DNA of 64,000 nucleotides from Corynespora cassiicola. Taxonomy: Eukaryota; Ascomycota; Dothideomycetes; Pleosporales; Corynesporascaceae. Below the pieces are notes generated by a model. The model saw only the letters and a list, made by a program, of their open reading frames with translations. It was not told where the DNA came from and searched no databases. The DNA is taken from contig JAEUWY010000012.1 of assembly GCA_022059125.1 (NCBI GenBank), positions 62,001-126,000 of the forward strand, written 5' to 3'. Made by a program: the position numbers and the translations under genes. This document shows positions 55,912 through 64,000 of this stretch, in pieces (within the stretch, counting starts at the first letter, position 1; each line of letters starts with the position of its first letter).

Positions 55912-58823
55912 CACTAGCACACGCCCACTGTGGCCAATGTCGCAGGGTATTGAGCAAAGTACTTGTGAACGAGTACTGCATGGTGGAGAGCACATCGGGT
56001 ATAATCGTACGGCCCGGCGGTCAAGGATGGTCTAAAGGAGGCGAAACGCCAGACACCATGACTGGGCGGTTTTCCTACCAGCGACCTCGGGTTAGGTACA
56101 AGCGGGACAGGCCTGGAGGGAGTATAAAGGCTTCAAAAGGCCGCAAAGCTACCAAAGCTACCAACGATACGGCGACTCGCGGTCAAGCTAGTTGGGCGCG
56201 TTGCTTGCGACACATCTTCACGGGGCGAAGCGAGGCCAAGCGAAGATATCTACGAGTTTCCGAGGAAGCCTAAACTGCCGAAAAAAAGCACGAGACAATA
56301 GCCATTTGGGCAAAGGGCTCTTACCTAGACACACAAATGCAGAGAATTGATTCAATTGTTCGCCGTGTTCCAATACCCAGACGCTCGACTGGAATGCTTT
56401 CTGACCATTCTCTATTGCCGTGTCTTGTTAGGTCTGCCTCCTTCCCGACCACGACAATGTTTGCAGGCACGGGATGGAGGGTTTTCGACAGGTCTGGTGC
56501 CCCGATGGCCATCTTCGGGCCTCCACCTCTGTGGGGCAGTAAAATCAAGATGTGACGCAAAGGATGATGGGAGCAGACGACCAAGTATCCATCCGCACCG
56601 TTTCGCCGAGAACAAGATGACGATGTTCAGGTGCGGCAGCTTGACCGAACACGAACTACTATGCAACATTACTCGGAGCCTAGCACAATCTAGTTGCGTA
56701 GTGTGCAGCGCCATGAGAGCCGCCTCGTCGGATCCCGTCCTCTCCCCCGTCGGACCAGTTCCAATAGCAAGAATGCGAAACGGTAGATGGCAGCCATGTA
56801 GGCTTAGTAGACACGCCAGCGTCGGGAGCAAAACCCCTCGAAAACGTTCCCCCAGCCTCCCCCACTCTCCACGCTCACCGACGATCTGCAGCCCAAAAGC
56901 AGGGCGCCGTCGATGCAGGCGATCAGCCTCGCCCAGCGGCCAAAGGGGAAGGCAAAGGGCCAAAATCGAAGAGAAAAGGAAAAAAAACCGGTTGCGAGCG
57001 CCAATCGTCTCGGCGGTTTTGCGGCAGAGCGGGTACTGGTCGGATTTGATTTTCTCTCTCTCTCTCTCTCTCTCCCTTGCAGATCCCTAGGGCCCGAATG
57101 GTGGCATGTGGGTCGTCGATTGTGGGAAAACGAGCATCACCAAAACGCCGCCGCTCCTCGTGGTAGGGGGAGGGCGAAGGAGGAGAGGAGGGAGTCTGGT
57201 ATGGCATGACATGGCATGGCATTTCGGGTTGCTCGCTGTATTTGAAGTTAAATGACAGGGTATAGGAGCAAGGCATAGCATCTACCTAGCCAGGTACCTG
57301 GGTATGGCTGGAAGACGACTAGTCCAAACTTTTCTTTGTCTACAACGGCGACGGGTTTGGAAGAGAGAGAAAATGACGCAGGGAGTGGATCCAGTCGAGC
57401 GGAGAGATTAACAGGGTCGGCAGGTTTGCTTCTGCGACTACAGATCTTCGGCGCCGTACCGAGGTCGGTGAGGTCGGAAGGGTCGGTGAGGCGAGGTCGG
57501 GCAGGGGTGGTCACGTGCCGGCGCATCTCACCTCATCCCGGGATGGACACATTGTGATGCTAGCGGCAAAGGGGGACGGGCCCAATGGCGGCGGCGGGCC
57601 TCGCGCTGGGCGACAGAGGAGGGCCCCGATGCGGACAGGCGCGAGGTCCACAGATAGTCGAGCGGACAGGGCCTGGTGGGCGGAAAAACCGCGGACGGGC
57701 GGTCCTTTAATCATCCGTGCTCGGATTGCCCAGCATGGCATTGAGTGGCCTAGAGCCTAGCTCAGACGCCGACAGCACGTGGGAGTTTTGCTGCGGTTCA
57801 AACGGGGAGGGACGGAAAAGGAGGGTGGCTGCAGTCAGTCCAATCTTGCGACGTGGGTGCGGTCCAAGCCGTGCGGAATGCACGACGCAGGACGCAGGAC
57901 GCGGGACTTGGCCGGAGACAGGGATGGGGCACGGCGGCGAGACAGGGAGAGGCGGGCAGAGGGGAGGAATGGGCGGAGTTGGACCTGGACTTGGGCGTCA
58001 ATGGGCGGCGCTGGAAATGGGATGGGATGGATGGATGGATGGGATGGATGGGACGGATGGTAGGTGGAGGTTGGAGCATAACGAGGCGGTGGCTTTTGGG
58101 TGGAGCCTCCCCATAGTCCCATAGTACCATGGCATAGTACCATAGTACCATAGTACCCGGGTAGCCAGCTGGGTAGCCAGTAGGGGCTAGTCTACGGACC
58201 TAGGCCAGATTTGCTCGCACGCAGCTCCCGCCGTGGTCCAGTGGCCATCCAGGGCAGGCCAGGCCAGGGCAAAAGGGGGCGAGGGCGCAGGTGCAGTCCA
58301 AACTCTGGGCAGGGTCCGCGTCTCCTCCAGCGGGCGGAGCGGCCGTGCCTGGCCGGCCTGTCGACGACGATTAGCTGCCTCGACGGCGGGCGGCTGGACG
58401 AGGCTAATGGCAGCTATATAGCCGTGTCCGCGTCTGTGTTTGTCTGTCTCCCGGCAGCCCCTCACCCTCGACACCCCCAGCACCACCCCCGGCACCACGG
58501 CCACCACCACGGCCACCACCACGCGCCTTGCCATCCTCTCGTCGCCGCTTTCTTTTCGCGGCTCCGACGTCCCCAGCAGCAGCTGAGCTCGTCCTCGCAC
58601 GCCGTCTGTCGCCTCCCGTCTGGCTTGGGGCGCGCGCAGCCACTCACGGCCGCCGACGGCCTCAGCCCGGGGCCTGAAACGCGTGCAAGGTCCCTCGTGC
58701 GTCCCTCGTGCGTCCCTCCTGCGTGCCACGGCCTGGGACGGTACATAACACCAAACCCGCCGACGACGAGAGCCTCCTCACCCACGCTCTGCAGACTATG
58801 TATCCGCCCCGTCCGCCGCCGCC
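55912..58823. other. GC-rich intergenic, 2.9 kb
   Basis: No gene supported. Long frames (56347-57090 and 58211-59065 plus) are compositional. Low-complexity marks include a CT run at 57051-57074, GGATG repeats at 58020-58060 and CCATAGTA repeats near 58111-58156. The 3' part is probably a long promoter and 5' UTR of the gene at 58824. Confidence 0.5.
58111..58181. repeat. short tandem repeats CCATAGTA and GGGTAGCCAG
   Basis: About five CCATAGTA-type units at 58111-58156, followed by two GGGTAGCCAG units to about 58181. Confidence 0.8.
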
Positions 58824-59984
58824 ATGACCGCCGCACCCTTTACCGCGAACCCGCTCGCCCTCCAGAGCCGCCCGCCGCCCGACACCACCATCACCACCAC
58901 CACCGACGACCTCGTGAAGCGCCTCGCCCACTCGACCCTGGCAGCAAACGAAAACAACACCGCCGCCGCCGCCAACACCACCACCACCACCACCACCACC
59001 CCTCCCTCCCCCTCCACCATGGGCGAGGCCTTCTCCTCGTCGCGCCAGCCGAGCAGCTCGTCTGACCGCGCCCGCCGGCCCTCGACTCCGCCAAAGCAGA
59101 CGGACCCCTCTTTCGAGTCGCTGCTCGCCCACCAGCCGCGCCCACGGAACCGCTCGCCCTATGCGCGCACCCACCTCCGCTCCCACAGCGGCTCCAGCGC
59201 CGTCAGCGCCCCGCCCATGATCCGCGCCCACTCGCTGCCCACGGCCATGGCCGCCGCCCACCAGACCGACCCGGGCCTCAAGTCCACCGCGGCCATGGCC
59301 GCCTACCCCCCGCCCATGTACATGCCAGGCTCGCCCAAGCGCACCCGCAGCCCCTTCCGCCAGGACGACTCGTACGCCCACTCGGGCGCCCCCAGCGTGT
59401 GCGACATCTCAGAGGACGCCGAGCTCGAGTTGACGCCCAAGCCCGCGCCCATCCACACCACCTCGGTCCTCCCCACCCCTCTCTCCACCCTCCGCAGTGG
59501 CAGGCGCCGCCCTGCCTCGCCCCTCCACCACGTCTCGGGCCCCTTTGGCACCACCAGCGCCCCCGCCGTCACCACCCCGACCTCGACCTCGACCTCCTCT
59601 TCCCCCCTCCTCTCGGCCTCCAAGTTCAACGAGCCGTTCCCCGGCATGGACTCGCGCTATCCCTCGTCGCTCGCCTCGTCTTCGGTCCCGTCGACGCCGA
59701 CGTCGATGCGCTCGCGGAGCCCGTCCATTTCCTCCCTCGAGACCATCCCGGACACGCCCGACGCCGAGGCCGAGGCCATCGAGGCCGACCGCATCGCGAG
59801 GCTCAAGGCGGCCGCCGATCGAGAAAAGGAGGGTGGCGACACGCCACGCAGGTCCAGTCTCGACGTGCCAGGCGGCAGCGGACGCACCCTGGGATTCGGC
59901 AAGCGGGACTCGAGGAAGAGATGGAGCGTGTGTGGGGCCGAGAGGCGGGGAGATCTGGACCTCGAGACCATCTGGGAGGACTAG
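58824..59984 (+). CDS. disordered Ser/Pro-rich protein with conserved C-terminus
   Basis: Single exon, 386 aa, start ATG in a good context (GCCGCCATGACC). The protein is Ser, Pro, Thr and Arg rich with a Thr run (ACC repeat, about residues 52-59) and many SP/TP and RxxS sites, suggesting a phosphorylated, disordered regulator. A Glu/Asp/Ala helix precedes the end (DAEAEAIEADRIARLKAAAD). The last 25 residues, KRWSVCGAERRGDLDLETIWED, are the sort of short block shared by ascomycete orthologues of this unnamed family. No catalytic domain. Function unknown; a link to growth or polarity would be a guess. Confidence 0.75.
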   Translation: MTAAPFTANPLALQSRPPPDTTITTTTDDLVKRLAHSTLAANENNTAAAANTTTTTTTTPPSPSTMGEAFSSSRQPSSSSDRARRPSTPPKQTDPSFESLLAHQPRPRNRSPYARTHLRSHSGSSAVSAPPMIRAHSLPTAMAAAHQTDPGLKSTAAMAAYPPPMYMPGSPKRTRSPFRQDDSYAHSGAPSVCDISEDAELELTPKPAPIHTTSVLPTPLSTLRSGRRRPASPLHHVSGPFGTTSAPAVTTPTSTSTSSSPLLSASKFNEPFPGMDSRYPSSLASSSVPSTPTSMRSRSPSISSLETIPDTPDAEAEAIEADRIARLKAAADREKEGGDTPRRSSLDVPGGSGRTLGFGKRDSRKRWSVCGAERRGDLDLETIWED

Positions 59985-60796
59985 GACGTACGCGCGTCTA
60001 GAAGGGACGGGTTAGGGAGCGAGACATGAACCGACAGACGCCGTCTGTCTCTGTAACATTGCATTATCGGACGTTATGGGTCACAGCATTCAAAGGAGTT
60101 TGGGACTAATGGGACAGGCTTTGGTTGGCAAACTTTGCCTTTTTCTTTTTCTTTCTTGGTTCTGGGCAGGGTTCTTCCTCTTTCTCTTCTTTCTTTTTTT
60201 TTATGCTTCCCCTCCGCGCTCAGCCTCCTCAGTCTAGGCCTTGGACCACGGAACGCCGAGGATTACGAGCAACGGACCTTGTTCTAACAGCATATGGTAC
60301 GATACAGCACGATGCACGCAGATATCCGGCAGCATGATACCCTCCCCAGCAGAGCAATTGGGGCTCGAGACTTGAAGGCGCGCGAGGCATGGCTTGTAGC
60401 TCTAGTGTAGTAGCCAGCCCTTTCTCAATCAAGCAGCATTCTCACCATGCATTGCATGCACCTGTTGATGCAACCATCGTGTCGCCCGAGAAGGGCAGAA
60501 ACGGCCGCTCACACGCTGCGGGCTCACTTTCCTGTTGCGAGCGATTACTCAGCGCTAGTAGGGCCGATAGGGTCCGCGACTGACATCACATCTCCAGCGC
60601 TGTTCAGGGCGGACGTGGTGGGGTTCTCGCTACGAGCTCTGGAGGGGCATCCGCCCGCCTCTCTCTCTCTGTCTCTCCCCCCTCCCTCGACTGGGAAAAA
60701 AAGACTAGAAAAAGGGCCAGTCGATTCCGCTCATTCTCGTCCCGACCCTCTGGCTCTGTCCTCCCAATTGCACACGGCACCCTCCTCGTCCTCACC
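59985..60796. other. intergenic
   Basis: 812 bp with a T-rich stretch (60134-60205) and a CT run (60659-60675) ahead of the oxidoreductase start. No gene seen. Confidence 0.5.
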
Positions 60797-61798
60797 ATGA
60801 TCAACTTCGGCATCATCGGCACAAACTGGATCACGCACTCGTACGTCGAGAGCGCCCAGTCCACAAACGAATGGAAGCTCGTGGCCGTCTACTCGCGCGC
60901 CGACGCGACGGCCAAGGAGTTTGCGTCCAAGTATGACCAGCCCGTCTCGACCTACACGTCGCTCGACGCGCTCGCGGCCGACGCAAACGTCCAGGCCGTC
61001 TACATTGCGTCGCCCAACTCGTTCCACCACGCCCACGCCAAGCATATGCTGCTCGCCGGCAAGCACGTCGTGCTCGAGAAGCCGTCGACGTCGACGTCGG
61101 CCGAGCTCGACGAGCTGTTCGCCATCGCAAAGGACAAGAAGCTCTTCCTCATCGAGGCCTTCCGCCACATCCAGGAGAAGAACTTCAAGGTGCTCAAGGA
61201 CAGGATCGCGGGGCTGGGCACCATCTTCGGGGCCAGCATCACGTACGCGCAGTACAGCTCGCGCTACGAAAAGGTGCTCGCGGGCGAGACGCCCAACATC
61301 TTCAACCTCGACTTCAGCGCGGGCGCCCTGACGGACCTGGGCGTGTACTGCGTGTGCGCGGCCGTGGAGCTCTTTGGCAAGCCCAAGCGGAGCACCTACT
61401 ACCCCGTCATCATCCGCACGGGCGCCGACGGCGGCGGCCGCCTGGTGCTCGAGTACGACGGCTTCGTCGTGCACCTGTGCCACAGCAAGATCTACAACTC
61501 GGACGCGCCGAGCGAGGTGTACGGCGAGAAGGGCACCCTCATCGTGCCCACCATCACCGACATTGAGAGCGTGGTGCTGTGGGACCCCAGGGCCAAGACG
61601 AGGACCGAGCTCAAGGTTGGGGAGGCCGAGAAGCTGAACCTGCGGGAGGAGGCGGTCGAGCACGCCAGAGTCATCAATGAGGCCGACTGGAAGGCGTTTG
61701 AGAGGTATGAGCGGTTGAGCAGGGATGTGCTGGAGGTCATGGAGACGGTGAGGAGGGACAATGGGTTGCTGTTCAAGGTGGAGAGGGAGGGGAACTGA
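60797..61798 (+). CDS. Gfo/Idh/MocA-family NAD(P)-dependent oxidoreductase
   Basis: Single exon, 333 aa (MINFGIIGTNWITHSYVES). The N-terminal Rossmann fold has GIIGTNWI, AVYSRADATAKEFA and VYIASPNSFH, then the family signature HVVLEKPSTS (EKP, about residues 94-96). The C-terminal alpha/beta domain has LTDLGVYCVCAAVELFG, the usual Asp-x-Gly-x-Tyr segment with the catalytic-region residues. Members oxidise or reduce sugars, inositols or dihydrodiols. The length and the LTDLGVYC block resemble the dimeric dihydrodiol / D-xylose dehydrogenase-like branch. Cytosolic; no signal peptide. Substrate not determinable. Confidence 0.92.
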   Translation: MINFGIIGTNWITHSYVESAQSTNEWKLVAVYSRADATAKEFASKYDQPVSTYTSLDALAADANVQAVYIASPNSFHHAHAKHMLLAGKHVVLEKPSTSTSAELDELFAIAKDKKLFLIEAFRHIQEKNFKVLKDRIAGLGTIFGASITYAQYSSRYEKVLAGETPNIFNLDFSAGALTDLGVYCVCAAVELFGKPKRSTYYPVIIRTGADGGGRLVLEYDGFVVHLCHSKIYNSDAPSEVYGEKGTLIVPTITDIESVVLWDPRAKTRTELKVGEAEKLNLREEAVEHARVINEADWKAFERYERLSRDVLEVMETVRRDNGLLFKVEREGN

Positions 61799-64000
61799 GC
61801 GAAGATTGGAAAGGAGACTTGACGAAAAAGTCTGAATGTATTCCACACTTCTCGAAGAGCCGAAAAACACCTACGTGCTTAACCTCATTATTCCTCTCTG
61901 ACTACCCAAGTGTCCAGTCTTGTCATCTCAAAAGCCGAGGGCAGCTGTAATCACAACAAAGACCCAGTGGTGACTTCCCCAAACAGACACGATGTGCGTC
62001 ATGGTCGAGAATGGCAAGAGCTACCTGCCCGCCCATCTCATGCAGTCACAGTCTCGAGTCTCTCTCCTCTCACTCACTCACTCACTCGCTCACTCCACTC
62101 AGCCCAAGCCCCTCCATCTCCTTCTCCCTTGAATCTGCTCAGGCCAGGCCGCTCAATGCCGCATCAAAGCGGTCTCTCCACCTACCTTGTCTCGTCCCAG
62201 ACCTCCCCTTCCATTACAAACCCCTCTCATCGTGCATTGCCGACTCGCCCGAACAAGCAATTTACCCCGTACTTGGGAATAATCTGGACGTCATATGCAC
62301 CCCTTCCGAGCCTCGTACAACATCGCCTGCGTAACCGTCTGCACACCGTAGACGTAAGCCCCGACAAACGTCTCACGCCCATACAACCCCCCCCCCCCGT
62401 CGCTGTCAAGCTCACATCTTCAAGACTGCCAGACATGTGATCCGAGCCTGAGCCTGCAGTTGACGCAATGGACCGGCTAGGCGCATTCAGCTTGCAAAGC
62501 CGAAGAGAAATAAAACCAATAAAGCAAAAAAAGAGTGCGCAAATGAGAAGATTCGACTCCGGGGAATAAGATTCGAGACTGCGGCATTAAATCGCTTTTC
62601 CATTTCGCGGAGACATATCCTCCGTCTCCCCTTCCACGCCTCTCCATCTGTGAACCATGGGTTGGACGCTACGCGGGGAAAAGCCATGCGCAGCCCACGC
62701 ATGTGCGCCCGGTCTGGATCCCTCCCCGCGCACGCCTGCTGAACGCACTCTTGCGTTTAAAAGACACCTTCCCAAGGTACTGTGTCACGCAGCTTACCAT
62801 ACAGTGTGCTCGCTCGTTTTTGTTCCTGCATTAGGCCAGTCCGACATCAAGGCACTTGGTTCGTCCTCCCCTGGGGCGCGGATTTGACAAAAACCAGGCG
62901 CAGGTCGGCGGCCGGCGGCGGGGGCTACTGTAGGCGTACGGGCCGTCTGTCTCAGACGCCGTGCTCCCCGCGGGAAAGCAGCGCGCGTGAGTTGGAAGAA
63001 AATCACATGGTGCGTGGAGAAAGGGGGTCAGGACGGGGCTCTTCTAGGATGGGGTGGATAGAAATTCGGGCCTGGGTGGGAGTGGGAGTGGTCACTGAGT
63101 CGAGATGCTCCGACGGCGAGACCGTCGGACGCGAGTGCTGAGGAAACCGGTCTGTCCTTTCATCTGAAGTCGAGATTACTCTGGGGCGTCGTGGTGGTCG
63201 GGTCTGGCTTTCTGCTGGAGTTTGGTCGGCCAGTGGGCGTACCGTAGAATGAGAGAGGGCGAGCCTTGGTCCACACACTCCACCCCGCCTGTCGAGAGAA
63301 TGGGAGAGAAAAACAGGCGCCGTCGCACGGATTTTCCAAAAGCTCACCTGCCAGGGCCAAATGGAGAATTACTTGGCTCAAAAAGGACATGTTTCCAGAT
63401 GCATTGAAGCGCGCGCTCACCGAGGACTGCAGCCTCGGGAGACAAAGTCAGTCTGCTCTTTTTTTTTCCCTTCGCTCTCCTCCTCCTCCTGCTGACCACT
63501 TGCAAAGCCGGGCGTCAGCGCCATGTACGCATGCGCCGCGCTGTCGACGGCATCAGGAAGCGAGATGCCAGTCCTGGTGGCATATCCTAATGCGCTCCTG
63601 CAGTAGCTCGTGCGTCCACAGGGCGCCAACTTGTACGGCCAGCCTACCATTTGAGGCCCAAAGCAACCCAAAGGCTCTGCGATGACCCAAATGGACTAGA
63701 GGGCGCTGCTATCTTATCGGCCGCGACGCCACAAGCGACGGAGGGCATGGGGGTGAAGAGCGTGTGGCGGAGGCTCATGGCCTGGGATTCCACGGACACT
63801 GACATGGGCCGGACTTTGCTGGACCTGGGAAGCCCGGATGATATGCGAGATAGGAAGACTGCTGGCGGGCGAGCGAGCAAGCGAGGACAAAGAAAGCGTT
63901 TCAAGTCCGACGAGATGACAAAAGATGAGAGGCGCATTCCAGTGGCAGAGGGCCCGTTTGCAAAAGGAGCCGAGCCAGGCAGATGATTGGCGTGGGGTCG
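61799..64000. other. terminal intergenic, no supportable gene
   Basis: 2.2 kb. A (CACT)n run lies at about 62070-62096 and a C-run at 62389-62399. Frames of 60-140 codons on both strands lack recognisable motifs, signal peptides or splice structure. A gene crossing the right edge cannot be excluded. Confidence 0.45.

Noticed and set aside
56347..57090. 247-codon plus-strand frame
   Set aside because: No conserved motif, low-complexity Ser/Leu end from a CT run, and no good ATG context.
58211..59065. 284-codon plus-strand frame
   Set aside because: His/Arg-rich translation of CAC/CCG repeats; overlaps the better-supported gene at 58824.
63651..63986. 111-codon plus-strand frame and overlapping minus-strand frame near the right edge
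   Set aside because: Mutually overlapping frames with no recognised motif or clear start; cannot choose between them or chance.

Overview
The window is nuclear DNA of a filamentous ascomycete (Pezizomycotina; Sordariomycetes, possibly Hypocreales, by inference). The basis is 45-90 bp GT-AG introns, about 25 genes of typical mould families, no operons, and a mosaic of GC-rich core blocks and AT-rich, gene-poor blocks. The strain cannot be named from the sequence. No CRISPR array, rRNA, tRNA or intact transposon was seen. Exon joins were worked out by hand; where a join is given, the reading frame was checked across it.

Region 1 (0.3-9 kb) looks like a small-molecule catabolic group: a secreted amidase, a salicylate-hydroxylase-like FAD monooxygenase, a Dal5-type MFS permease, a PdxA-family dehydrogenase (a family better known from bacteria) and a Dabb-barrel protein. 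The MFS and PdxA genes share a 634 bp divergent promoter. Region 2 (9-20.3 kb) holds a seven-helix DUF7702-like membrane protein, an alpha/beta hydrolase, an unrecognised 304-aa protein with 12-residue repeats, an AhpC/TSA-like thioredoxin-fold protein, an F-box-like protein and an intact phenylalanine/histidine ammonia-lyase.

Region 3 (20.3-35 kb) is AT-rich and accessory. It has a rhodopsin-like membrane gene missing its last helix, a tandem-ABM protein with a suspicious junction, a BTB-like fragment, an ATZ/TRZ-type amidohydrolase, a coiled-coil protein and a secreted berberine-bridge-type oxidase. Region 4 (35.7-42.4 kb) is core: a SLX8-like RING protein divergent from the mitochondrial DNA polymerase (MIP1), then a 99-aa probable mitochondrial membrane protein. 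Several 12-bp minisatellites lie in its non-coding DNA.

Region 5 (42.9-54.4 kb) is the most unusual. A 1594-aa multi-zinc-finger protein and a 577-aa DUF7580-like protein with a HeLo-like N-terminus diverge from a 254 bp promoter. Next come two related small secreted proteins, the second frameshifted, and a secreted protein with a Lys/Thr/Pro repeat tail. Region 6 (55-64 kb) returns to GC-rich core with an ankyrin protein, a disordered Ser/Pro-rich protein and a Gfo/Idh/MocA oxidoreductase. Its last 2.2 kb shows no supportable gene.
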